This document shows positions 1 to 6,964 of a stretch of DNA of 10,804 nt, in pieces. This stretch comes from an uncultured Prevotella sp. (GTDB taxonomy: Bacteria; Bacteroidota; Bacteroidia; Bacteroidales; Bacteroidaceae), in assembly GCA_937877685.1 (NCBI GenBank), contig CALFGU010000229.1, positions 1-10,804 of the forward strand, read 5' to 3'. Below the pieces are notes generated by a model. That model had not been told where the DNA came from. It did no database searches and saw nothing but the letters and a program-made list of their open reading frames with translations. Position 1 is the first letter of the stretch, and each line of letters begins with the position of its first letter. A program made the position numbers and the translations under genes.

Positions 1-1844
1 TGAGTTATCATTCTATGAATAAACTGTATTGGACGAATTGTATTTATATAGATACAATAGACTCAAATATAGGGTACAAAAAAGAATTGTATAACACGGA
101 GGGGAGTGAGAATGATTATCTTGATGACCTTCGTTGCCGTTCTTATTTCACCAATTATTTGGCGGGTGGTTCGGTGTATCTTCCCCAACAAGTGGGATTA
201 GGAATCCCACTTGAGTTCTCGACTGCCCTTCACACTGATGCAGGTCATCGCAAAGATAATAGTGTATATGGAACATTATCCATCAGCACCAATTATCATA
301 AAAGCACTGGCGACACATTAGTTTCTGGCATCTCAAGAATGGCATCTTTTGACTTGGCACATATGATGGTTGAAAACGTTGCCAGGGATTTGTCTTATCA
401 TTTCAACACTCAATGGACAAGAAGAGACACATGGGATAGAAATTACAGCGAGACGCGTTCGCCACAAATCCCATCGTTGATTCTTGAAATGTTATCTCAT
501 CAGAACTTTACAGATATGCGCTTTGCTCATGACCCCTATGCGAAGTTTCATATAGCAAGAAGCATCTACAAATCTCTGTTAAAGTACGTCAATTTTCAAC
601 ATGGCATCACCGACGTCGTTGTCCAACCTCTGCCCGTACGTCATTTCTCAGCCCTACTTGATAGTGAGAACAATCGTGTGACCCTGCGCTGGCAACCCAC
701 GGATGACCCTCTCGAACCTTCCGCCACTCCCACCAAATATATTGTCTATACAAAAATTGGGAACATTGGATTTGACAAAGGTCAGGTGGTTGATCATCCC
801 CATTTCACCATGCCTATCTCGCCTGGTGTGCACTACGCATTCCGCGTCTCTGCCCTGAATGAAGGCGGTGAAAGTTTCCCTTCTGAAGAAATGACCGTCT
901 TTAAGGCGCCTAACGAACAGGCACGCGTCTTAATCGTTAACGGATTTACCAGATTATCAGGTCCTGCCATCGTTCAGAATGCTGATAGCATCGGGTTTGA
1001 CCTCCATAAAAACATAGGAATCCCCTACGTATCAACAAGCGCAATTGCCGGTGTACAAGTGTGTTTCGACCCCAATATGGCGGGCAAAGAAGGTGAAGGA
1101 GCCCTAGGTTTCTCTACGAACGAATGGATTGGCAAAAGCATAGCTGGCAACACCTTCGACTTTACCACCCAACACGGACGCGCCCTTGCCATGAGTCAAG
1201 AATTCTCATTTGCGTCCACCTCCGTGGCAGTTCTTGAAGAAGGGGCGATAAATTTAGCCGACTATGACGTCATTGATTACATTCTTGGGCGCCAATCAAC
1301 GGCACCCGAAAACCTACGCCCCGCCAAGACATTCTCCCCACAAATCCAATCCAGGTTGACCTCCTTCGCCAGCAATGGCGGTAAAATATTAGTGTCGGGG
1401 TCACACATCGGAAGCAACATGAGAATGCCTGCCGAACAAGATTTTCTCTCCAATGTTCTTGGCGTGACTTATGGTGGATACGTACCATCCGATTCATGCG
1501 ATACAATTGTGGGACTCAACCTCCGACTCCCCATCTACAATCAACCCTCTGACCAACATTATTCAACGGGGCATCCTGACATCCTTCTCCCTGCTAACGA
1601 CAACGCTTTTTCTGCCTTTGCCTATACAATGGGAGTGTCGGCGGGCGTCGCTTATCAGCCCTCCACACACAGGGCAATAACCATGGGGGTGCCGTTTGAA
1701 TGTATTTCTGATGCCAACCTTCGTGCCTCTGTCATGAGGGCAATCATCTTCTATTTAATTAAAAATAACATCATTCGGGGAAAAAGAGACACCGAAAAAT
1801 CCGAGCAGTCAGAGAACCTACGAGACCCAGCCCCTCTCCACTAA
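1..1844 (+). CDS. N-acetylmuramoyl-L-alanine amidase-like, Fn3 and Rossmann-domain protein, 5' partial
   Basis: This is the 3' part of a large envelope protein, probably a peptidoglycan amidase; Bacteroidales databases often label such proteins 'xanthan lyase' or 'golvesin C-terminal-like'. The frame is open to the left edge. Numbering from the ATG at 15, residues about 60-190 resemble the second half of Amidase_3. ALHTDAG (H73) sits where the family has its zinc histidine, and IPSLILEML (E158) where it has the catalytic glutamate; the helix FHIARSIYKSLLKY follows. The first zinc histidine and glutamate should lie upstream, so the ATG at 15 is unlikely to be the true start. Residues about 207-297 form an Fn3 domain (VTLRW, YIVYTK, HYAFRVSALNEGGES). 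Residues about 303-588 look like a class I amidotransferase-like Rossmann domain (ARVLIVNGF, DYDVIDYILG, GGKILVSGSHIG). The tail is short and polar. The substrate is inferred. Confidence 0.75.
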   Translation, partial: SYHSMNKLYWTNCIYIDTIDSNIGYKKELYNTEGSENDYLDDLRCRSYFTNYLAGGSVYLPQQVGLGIPLEFSTALHTDAGHRKDNSVYGTLSISTNYHKSTGDTLVSGISRMASFDLAHMMVENVARDLSYHFNTQWTRRDTWDRNYSETRSPQIPSLILEMLSHQNFTDMRFAHDPYAKFHIARSIYKSLLKYVNFQHGITDVVVQPLPVRHFSALLDSENNRVTLRWQPTDDPLEPSATPTKYIVYTKIGNIGFDKGQVVDHPHFTMPISPGVHYAFRVSALNEGGESFPSEEMTVFKAPNEQARVLIVNGFTRLSGPAIVQNADSIGFDLHKNIGIPYVSTSAIAGVQVCFDPNMAGKEGEGALGFSTNEWIGKSIAGNTFDFTTQHGRALAMSQEFSFASTSVAVLEEGAINLADYDVIDYILGRQSTAPENLRPAKTFSPQIQSRLTSFASNGGKILVSGSHIGSNMRMPAEQDFLSNVLGVTYGGYVPSDSCDTIVGLNLRLPIYNQPSDQHYSTGHPDILLPANDNAFSAFAYTMGVSAGVAYQPSTHRAITMGVPFECISDANLRASVMRAIIFYLIKNNIIRGKRDTEKSEQSENLRDPAPLH

Positions 1845-1881
1845 GAGTTTAAACATCACGATTAAAAAAGAGATTACCATT

Positions 1882-2172
1882 ATGCAAATACAATTAAACG
1901 AAAAGGCCACTCATTTTCTTGAAATCACAGAGCAAAACCTCTTGACGCTTCAACAGTATGCCCTGCTTCAAGACCTTGTGGATAGCACGGGTTACATCAC
2001 CGAAGACACCATGTTGCGCCTGAAGCTTCGCACACGTTCCTTGTTGCTCACAACCACTCCCGTGCCCCAAGATTTGTTAGATTTATATGCCGAAGTCATT
2101 TGCCATGACAAAATGAAGGCATTTGGATTGAAGCAACTCATGGAAGTTTACGCGTCTTGGAATAAGCAATAA
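1882..2172 (+). CDS. Small hypothetical protein, 96 residues
   Basis: I do not recognise a family for this protein. It is predicted to be soluble and mostly helical, with a leucine-rich first half (LLTLQQYALLQDLVDSTGYI) and a basic central segment (LRLKLRTRSLLL). There is no signal peptide, membrane segment or cysteine motif; only one cysteine is present, in VICHDK. It begins 37 bases after the amidase-like gene and on the same strand, so the two may be co-transcribed. A polypyrimidine spacer separates it from ygiQ. The ORF looks genuine because it fills the gap between two same-strand genes, has neighbour-like codon use and starts at an ATG close behind the previous stop. An A-rich stretch lies upstream of the start but no clear Shine-Dalgarno sequence, as is normal in Bacteroidetes. 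Confidence 0.65.
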   Translation: MQIQLNEKATHFLEITEQNLLTLQQYALLQDLVDSTGYITEDTMLRLKLRTRSLLLTTTPVPQDLLDLYAEVICHDKMKAFGLKQLMEVYASWNKQ

Positions 2173-2176
2173 CTCA

Positions 2177-2224
2177 AACCTCCCCCCCCACCTACCCTCC
2201 TCCCTATTCTCCCCCTCTTTGCTC
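2177..2224 (+). other. Polypyrimidine spacer with C8 run before ygiQ
   Basis: The intergenic spacer is almost pure C and T. From 2179 to 2220 the only purines are A at 2190, 2194 and 2206. It contains an uninterrupted run of eight C (2182-2189) and a second C-rich block near 2211-2215. It lies directly before the ygiQ start codon and so would form the ribosome-binding region of that gene. No hairpin or promoter motif is visible in it. Confidence 0.6.
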
Positions 2225-2225
2225 C

Positions 2226-4157
2226 ATGCAATACAAACTAACAGATTGGCTCCCTACAACCAAGAAGGAGATGGAACTCCGCGGTTGGGATAAGTTGGAC
2301 ATTATTTTGTTCAGCGCCGATGCCTATGTAGACCATCCCTCCTTCGGAGCCGCCGTTATTGGTCGCCTTCTTGAGGCCGAAGGTTATCGCATCGCCATAG
2401 TCCCCCAACCCGACTGGCACGGCGATTTCCGCGATTTCAAAAAATTAGGTCGCCCCCGACTCTTCTTTGGCATAGCTCCTGGTTGTATGGATTCAATGGT
2501 GAATAAATACACCGCGAATAAGCGCCTTCGCTCAGAGGATGCTTATTCCCCAAACGGGCGCCACGATATGCGTCCGGAGTATCCCACGATTGTTTACACA
2601 CAAATCCTGAAGCAACTCTATCCCGATGTGCCCGTTGTCTTAGGAGGCATTGAAGCGTCATTACGTCGAGTGGCACACTACGATTATTGGCAAGATCGCC
2701 TCCGTCCAGGAATTTTGAAGGATAGCGGTGCAGACTTGCTCATCTATGGCATGGGCGAATTACCCATATCGGACTTGTGTCGAAATATCGAAGATTACAT
2801 CACCCATCATGAAGACGAAGCATTGCTGACGGTCAGTGATTTTCACACGATGTTAAGCAAACATCCTGTCATGCAAACCGTCACATATGTTCCTGAGCAA
2901 GACATTCACGGAGGCATTACGCCCAATGACATCGTGCTTCATTCCTTCGAAGAAGCATTAATAAACCATAAGGCGCAAGCAGCTAACTTTAAGCACATTG
3001 AAGAAGAAAGTAACCGCCTTACGCCACAACGCATCCTTCAACAAACGGGCGACAAATACATGGTGGTCAATCCGCCCTACCCTCCGATGACGACGGAACA
3101 ACTTGACCGCTCTTTTGACTTCCCCTACACCCGTCTGCCCCATCCCAAATATAAGGACAAACGCATCCCTGCATTCGACATGATAAAGTTCTCCGTCAAT
3201 GTCCATCGCGGATGCTTCGGCGGATGCTCCTTCTGCACCATATCTGCACATCAAGGCAAATTCATCTCCAGTCGAAGCAAGGAAAGCATCTTGCGCGAAG
3301 TAAAAAAGGTAACAGAAATGCCTGACTTCAAAGGGCATCTTTCCGACCTCGGAGGTCCATCGGCAAACATGTATGCCATGCACGGAAACGACCTTGAACT
3401 TTGCCGAAAATGCAAGCGTCCTTCGTGTGTACACCCCAAGATTTGCCCTAACATGAGCAATGACCACCGCCCCTTGCTCGACATTTATCGTACCGTTCGC
3501 ACGATGCCAGGAATTAAGCGTGTAACGATTGGTTCAGGTGTTCGCTACGACCTCTTGCTACATCGCACTGGGGATACCACAATCGATAAAGCAACAGACG
3601 ATTACACCCGCGAACTCATTCTCCACCACGTAAGCGGTCGCCTCAAGGTCGCACCCGAACACACATCTGACCGCGTGCTCCACTTGATGCGCAAACCGCC
3701 CTTCGAGCAGTTCCAACGCTTCAAGCAAATCTTCGACCGCATTAATCATTCGGCAGGACTGCGCCAGCAAATCATCCCCTACTTCATCAGTTCTCACCCA
3801 GGATGCACACCCGAAGACATGGCTGAACTCGCCGCACTCACCAAGCGATTAGATTTCCAGTTGGAACAAGTGCAGGACTTTACGCCCACCCCCATGACCG
3901 TCAGCACCGAAGCATGGCATACAGGACTACATCCCTACACCCTCCAACCCGTATATTCTGCACATTCACCTGCCGACAAGTTGCGACAACGCATGTTCTT
4001 CTTCTGGTATAAGCCCGAAGAGCGACAAAAAATTATTGCCGAACTGCGACGCATCAACCGTCCCGACCTCATCGACAAACTCTTTGGAGCAACTTACAAG
4101 CAGAAAACGCCACCACACCAAACACAGAGGAAACCCTACAAACCGCGGAAGCGCTAA
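2226..4157 (+). CDS. ygiQ: YgiQ-family radical SAM protein
   Basis: This is a full-length (643-residue) YgiQ-family radical SAM enzyme; the reaction of the family is not established. The N-terminal part (WDKLDIILFSADAYVDHPSF, residues 21-40) and VVLGGIEASLRRVAHYDYW are typical of YgiQ. The radical SAM cluster motif CxxxCxxC is at C330, C334 and C337 in RGCFGGCSFCTIS. A second cysteine group, C393, C396, C401 and C407 (CRKCKRPSCVHPKIC), is also a feature of the family. GRLKVAPEHTSDRVL (471-485) and the DUF3362-type C-terminal region (about 524-620, SSHPGCTPEDM and QDFTPTPMTVSTE) complete the fold. The last 20 residues are a lysine- and arginine-rich tail. The ATG at 2226 is preferred because it leaves the usual short lead before the conserved WDxxDII segment. 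No promoter is evident, so it may be transcribed from upstream through the polypyrimidine spacer. Confidence 0.95.
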   Translation: MQYKLTDWLPTTKKEMELRGWDKLDIILFSADAYVDHPSFGAAVIGRLLEAEGYRIAIVPQPDWHGDFRDFKKLGRPRLFFGIAPGCMDSMVNKYTANKRLRSEDAYSPNGRHDMRPEYPTIVYTQILKQLYPDVPVVLGGIEASLRRVAHYDYWQDRLRPGILKDSGADLLIYGMGELPISDLCRNIEDYITHHEDEALLTVSDFHTMLSKHPVMQTVTYVPEQDIHGGITPNDIVLHSFEEALINHKAQAANFKHIEEESNRLTPQRILQQTGDKYMVVNPPYPPMTTEQLDRSFDFPYTRLPHPKYKDKRIPAFDMIKFSVNVHRGCFGGCSFCTISAHQGKFISSRSKESILREVKKVTEMPDFKGHLSDLGGPSANMYAMHGNDLELCRKCKRPSCVHPKICPNMSNDHRPLLDIYRTVRTMPGIKRVTIGSGVRYDLLLHRTGDTTIDKATDDYTRELILHHVSGRLKVAPEHTSDRVLHLMRKPPFEQFQRFKQIFDRINHSAGLRQQIIPYFISSHPGCTPEDMAELAALTKRLDFQLEQVQDFTPTPMTVSTEAWHTGLHPYTLQPVYSAHSPADKLRQRMFFFWYKPEERQKIIAELRRINRPDLIDKLFGATYKQKTPPHQTQRKPYKPRKR

Positions 4158-4296
4158 CCGAAGCGTGCGAGGTGAGAAAATCATCTGATAAGAAGGATGC
4201 AAAATAATGTAGTTGTTTCCACAAGAACTTAATTGTCCTTTCCTATTTTTAATTTAGAAGATTTTCTTTGAAATAGATTCTGTAAAAAGTTTAAAT

Positions 4297-4304
4297 TAAT
4301 TTTG
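4297..4304 (+). promoter_or_regulatory. Bacteroidetes -7 promoter element for the DUF4923-like pair
   Basis: TAATTTTG followed by CAC matches the Bacteroidetes -7 consensus TAnnTTTG. It would start transcription near 4310, about 60 bases before the first DUF4923-like gene. The nearest upstream TTTG (4267-4270) is 26 bases away, more than the usual 19-21, so the -33 element is weak or different. Bases 4158-4290 show no other feature that I can support. Confidence 0.5.
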
Positions 4305-4369
4305 CACTAATAAATGATGGATTCTCCCCATCCTATCACCACCAGAATTTACACAAAATTATTCTTACG

Positions 4370-5020
4370 ATGAAGAAATTTATCCTTCCCCTCTTTTTAT
4401 TTGCAGTGACAACAACTGCCAATGCACAACTTGACGTACTCGGCAAACTTACTGGCGCATTAAAGTCTAAGTCCACCTCTACCACTAATCAAGATGATGC
4501 CCTCACTTCAGGCATCTCAAGACTTTTGGGTTCATTGCTTGACAACTCTACGCTCAGCACTAATGACGTACAGGGAACATGGCGTTATGGCGGTGTAGAT
4601 TGCGTGTTTGAAACTGAAAATGTGTTGATGAAAGCAGGCGGCGAAGCAGCTACAGCAAAAGTTGAATCTAAAATCAATGATTTGCTCAAGAAGGTTGGAG
4701 TGACAAGCGAAGCGCTCGCATTTACATTTAATGCAGACAATACGTTCAGCATTACGGTTAAGGGGCGCACCATTAATGGAACTTACGTGCTTGACTTGGA
4801 AAATAAGAAGATTACACTCACCTACCTTAACGGAGTAGGCACTATCACCCCTCAGATTGTGAAGAACGGCACAACCATGAGCCTCCTCTACGATGCCGAC
4901 AAATTCTTAAACTTCTTGACAAGCATCTCTGCCGTTTCTAAAAATGCCACCGTCGTTTCAATTAACGCAATCCTCAAATCATACGATGGCATGCTCATTG
5001 GCATGGAATTACAGAAATAA
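4370..5020 (+). CDS. DUF4923-like secreted protein, signal peptidase I type
   Basis: This 216-residue exported protein resembles the Bacteroidetes DUF4923 family, whose function is unknown. It has a classic signal peptide (MKKFILPLFLFAV) with a likely signal peptidase I site after ANA at residue 19, leaving Gln at the mature N-terminus. A low-complexity Ser/Thr/Lys linker covers residues about 30-50. The conserved domain runs from about 62 to 216 and has GTWRYGG, CVFETEN, a FTFNADNTFSITVKG beta segment, ITLTYLNGVGTITPQI and SLLYDADKFLNFLTSIS. Its alternating beta strands suggest a lipocalin-like barrel; this is inference. It is followed after 27 bases by a paralogue that aligns without gaps over the whole domain. 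The first gene lacks the lipobox of the second. The domain has a single cysteine (C78). Confidence 0.85.
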   Translation: MKKFILPLFLFAVTTTANAQLDVLGKLTGALKSKSTSTTNQDDALTSGISRLLGSLLDNSTLSTNDVQGTWRYGGVDCVFETENVLMKAGGEAATAKVESKINDLLKKVGVTSEALAFTFNADNTFSITVKGRTINGTYVLDLENKKITLTYLNGVGTITPQIVKNGTTMSLLYDADKFLNFLTSISAVSKNATVVSINAILKSYDGMLIGMELQK

Positions 5021-5047
5021 CACGAATCACACCCATCCACAAACATT

Positions 5048-5713
5048 ATGAATAAACATATCATTGCGCCATTGCTCATTGGCACATCCATGCTCCTCAC
5101 AGGATGTATGTCATCTTCAGCACTTTCCTCTTTAGGAACTCAGTCGCAAACAACTCAAAACGCCCCTTCCGGAACTTCACCGAATTATGCCAATATTGGA
5201 GCGGGACTTGGAAAGTTCCTGGGTTCGCTTCTTGAGGGTACAACTCTAAATCAGAAAGACATTGTAGGCACTTGGCGCTATTCAGGGGCAAATTGTGTGT
5301 TCGAAACAGAAAACCTATTGATGAAGGCAGGTGGAGAAATTGCAGCAACAAAAGTTGAAGAAAAAATTAACGCATCACTCACAAAGTTAGGACTTACGGG
5401 AGACCAAATTTCTTTCACCTTTAATGCCGACAACACTTATTCAGCAACCATTAAGGGACGTCTCGTACAAGGCACTTACGCCCTCGACGTTGAAAATAAC
5501 AAAATCACGTTGACCTACCTTAACGGCCTTGGCACAATCACACCACAAATCTCTAAAACGGGCAACACGTTGAGCTTGCTTTATGATGCAGATAAACTCT
5601 TGAAATTCTTAACTAGCATTTCTGCCGTGTCAAACAATTCAACCCTCACGACGCTTAACGCCCTACTTAAATCCTACGACGGCATGCTTATCGGCATGGA
5701 GTTGCAGAAGTAA
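5048..5713 (+). CDS. DUF4923-like lipoprotein
   Basis: This is a 221-residue tandem paralogue of the preceding gene. The N-terminus MNKHIIAPLLIGTSMLLTGC ends in a lipobox (LTGC, C20), so it should be a lipoprotein cleaved by signal peptidase II and anchored to a membrane. Residues about 21-55 are a Ser/Thr/Gln/Asn-rich tether. The domain (about 67-221) aligns without gaps to residues 62-216 of its neighbour and is roughly two-thirds identical by eye. Shared segments include GTWRY, CVFETEN, FTFNADNT, ITLTYLNG, GTITPQI and LLYDAD, and the last 14 residues are identical. The equivalent cysteine (C83) is kept. It is probably co-transcribed with the first gene, since the gap is 27 bases, and is closed by a terminator 33 bases downstream. 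Confidence 0.87.
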   Translation: MNKHIIAPLLIGTSMLLTGCMSSSALSSLGTQSQTTQNAPSGTSPNYANIGAGLGKFLGSLLEGTTLNQKDIVGTWRYSGANCVFETENLLMKAGGEIAATKVEEKINASLTKLGLTGDQISFTFNADNTYSATIKGRLVQGTYALDVENNKITLTYLNGLGTITPQISKTGNTLSLLYDADKLLKFLTSISAVSNNSTLTTLNALLKSYDGMLIGMELQK

Positions 5714-5746
5714 TAACCGAACAAACATCCCCCATTAAAATACAGA

Positions 5747-5777
5747 GAATCCACATGCCACATGTGGATTCTTTTTT
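5747..5777 (+). terminator. Intrinsic terminator of the DUF4923-like pair
   Basis: A perfect 11-bp inverted repeat, GAATCCACATG (5747-5757) and CATGTGGATTC (5761-5771) with a 3-base loop CCA, is followed at once by six T. It sits 33 bases after the stop of the second gene. Confidence 0.9.
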
Positions 5778-5804
5778 ATGTATGCTCCTTAAGTTAATAG
5801 ATAT

Positions 5805-5832
5805 AAAAAAAGAGAAAGTCAAACTTTCTCTT
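5805..5832 (-). terminator. Intrinsic terminator of the tRNA-Val gene
   Basis: On the minus strand, AAGAGAAAGT, loop TTG, ACTTTCTCTT forms a 10-bp stem followed by a T run (six A on the plus strand at 5805-5810). It lies just 3' of the tRNA. With the terminator at 5747-5777 it separates two convergent transcription units. Confidence 0.85.
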
Positions 5833-5838
5833 CTTGTG

Positions 5839-5913
5839 TGGGCGCAGACGGATTCGAACCGCCGACCCTCTGCTTGTAAGGCAGATGCTCTGAACCAGCT
5901 GAGCTATGCGCCC
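5839..5913 (-). tRNA. tRNA-Val (anticodon UAC)
   Basis: The minus strand folds into a 75-base tRNA. The acceptor stem is GGGCGCA with TGCGCCC, the D arm is GCTC with GAGC, and the D loop contains GG. The anticodon arm is TCTGC, loop CTTACAA, GCAGA, giving anticodon TAC, which reads valine GUN codons, mainly GUA and GUG. The variable loop is GGGTC. The T arm is GGCGG, loop TTCGAAT, CCGTC, with one G-U pair. The discriminator base is A. The 3' CCA is not encoded, because the next bases are CAC, so it must be added by the nucleotidyltransferase. The gene stands alone, with its own promoter upstream and an intrinsic terminator downstream. Confidence 0.96.
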
Positions 5914-5932
5914 GTTCTTCTCAAAAGCGTTG

Positions 5933-5963
5933 CAAAAGTAGAAAGTTTTTTTCGTTCCACCAA
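5933..5963 (-). promoter_or_regulatory. Promoter of the tRNA-Val gene
   Basis: On the minus strand there is TACTTTTG (5940-5933), matching the -7 consensus TAnnTTTG. A TTG (5963-5961) lies exactly 20 bases upstream as the -33 element. The start would fall about 10 bases before the tRNA 5' end at 5913, which fits a stable-RNA promoter. Confidence 0.7.
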
Positions 5964-6029
5964 GTGTTTCATGCAAAAAATAGTTGTTCAATAAAAAATT
6001 ACACCCACGATCTCGGATTTTACCCCTGT

Positions 6030-6064
6030 TTTGGCAAGCATTCAATACAAATTAACTACATTTG
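6030..6064 (+). promoter_or_regulatory. Promoter of pyrK-pyrD
   Basis: TACATTTG at 6057-6064, followed by C, matches the Bacteroidetes -7 consensus. A TTTG at 6030-6033 could be the -33 element, although the 23-base spacing is slightly long. Transcription would start near 6070, leaving a leader of about 115 bases before pyrK that holds the possible upstream ORF at 6097. Confidence 0.5.
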
Positions 6065-6096
6065 CATAGGAATATCACTGCCGTAACGCTCCGCTC

Positions 6097-6189
6097 ATGA
6101 ATCAGTTCCTGCTGAACGGGAACGAAGATGATGCTATTCTTGGGAGGTTGTGGCGTGACAACATGAATTTATCACATTTTAGGACATGA
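6097..6189 (+). CDS. Possible 30-codon leader ORF overlapping the pyrK start
   Basis: This is a candidate only. The ATG at 6097 is the first AUG downstream of the predicted pyrK promoter. It opens a 30-residue frame beginning MNQFLLNGNEDDAILGRLWR, and its TGA stop (6187-6189) overlaps the pyrK ATG (6186-6188) as ATGA, the arrangement typical of translational coupling. I do not recognise the peptide; it is polar, with an acidic middle and a basic end. There is no Shine-Dalgarno sequence, which says little in this phylum. The part of the leader before and within this ORF also has a weak hairpin (GTTCC and GGAAC around 6104-6122). It could be a coupling leader peptide or chance. Confidence 0.25.
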   Translation: MNQFLLNGNEDDAILGRLWRDNMNLSHFRT

Positions 6190-6962
6190 AAAAATACGCA
6201 CTTGACCTTTGTGTCGTGGAAAAGGAGTTTCCACGCGACGGATATGTTTTACTAAAACTTAATAACCCTCAAGGAGCGCTCCCCGAAATGCTGGCGGGTC
6301 AGTTTGTTGAACTCCTCATCGCGGGAAGTTCTGAAACGTTCTTGCGCCGTCCGATTTCTATTAACTATGTAGATAAGGAAAAAGGATTGCTTTGGTTGCT
6401 CATCCACGTGGTGGGTAACGGCACGAAGTACATGTCAGAACTCAATGTTGGCGACACCATCAACTGTGTGCTCCCCTTGGGCAACGGATTTAGCATGCCC
6501 GAAGGTGAGGGCAAGAAGGTGTTGCTCGTTGGTGGCGGTGTGGGTACTGCTCCCCTACTCTACTACGGCAAGTGCTTGAAGGAAGCTGGACACGCTCCCT
6601 CATTCCTCCTTGGCGGCCGCTCGGCTGGCGACTTGATGCAACTTGACCTCTTCGAGACTATCGGCAATGTTTATACTACTACCGAAGATGCGACATTGGG
6701 CGAAAAGGGTTTTGTAACGAACCACTCTATATTAAATAAGGAGCAGTTTGACCTCATCGCTACTTGTGGTCCCAAACCCATGATGAAGGCCGTTGCGGCA
6801 TGGGCACGTACGGCAAATTGTGAGTGTGAGGTGTCGCTCGAAAACATGATGGCGTGTGGCGTTGGCGCCTGCCTCTGTTGCGTAGAAAAGGATGGTGAAG
6901 GACACAACGTGTGCGTATGCAAGGAAGGTCCCGTGTTTAACAGCAAAAAACTCAATTGGTAA
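6186..6962 (+). CDS. pyrK: Dihydroorotate dehydrogenase B electron-transfer subunit PyrK
   Basis: PyrK is the FAD and [2Fe-2S] subunit that passes electrons from dihydroorotate oxidation in PyrD to NAD+, in de novo pyrimidine synthesis in the cytosol. The 258-residue length is usual for the family. An N-terminal ferredoxin-reductase-like FAD domain carries RRPISI (54-59), the RxxS flavin motif. The NAD domain carries LLVGGGVGTAPLL (113-125), the glycine-rich nucleotide loop, and later TCGPKPMMKAV (193-203). The C-terminal cluster-binding site is C224, C229 and C232 (CxxxxCxxC) with the last ligand probably C245 in VCKEGPVF, as in known PyrK proteins. An in-frame TAG at 6180-6182 rules out a more upstream start. 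The pyrD start follows two bases after the stop, so the two subunits are surely co-expressed. Confidence 0.96.
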   Translation: MKKYALDLCVVEKEFPRDGYVLLKLNNPQGALPEMLAGQFVELLIAGSSETFLRRPISINYVDKEKGLLWLLIHVVGNGTKYMSELNVGDTINCVLPLGNGFSMPEGEGKKVLLVGGGVGTAPLLYYGKCLKEAGHAPSFLLGGRSAGDLMQLDLFETIGNVYTTTEDATLGEKGFVTNHSILNKEQFDLIATCGPKPMMKAVAAWARTANCECEVSLENMMACGVGACLCCVEKDGEGHNVCVCKEGPVFNSKKLNW

Positions 6963-6964
6963 TT

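Noticed and set aside
15..17. ATG at 15 as the true start of the amidase-like gene
   Set aside because: The frame is open to the left edge, and a start here would remove the first half of the amidase domain including its first zinc ligand.
5755..5994. 79-codon ORF across the tRNA-Val gene, and an 83-codon ORF on the other strand
   Set aside because: Both read through the terminators and the tRNA, have no recognisable domain and are explained by the RNA gene.
6956..6964. TTG at 6956 as start of pyrD
   Set aside because: It overlaps the pyrK stop and adds three residues absent from the usual N-terminus; the ATG at 6965 fits the family.
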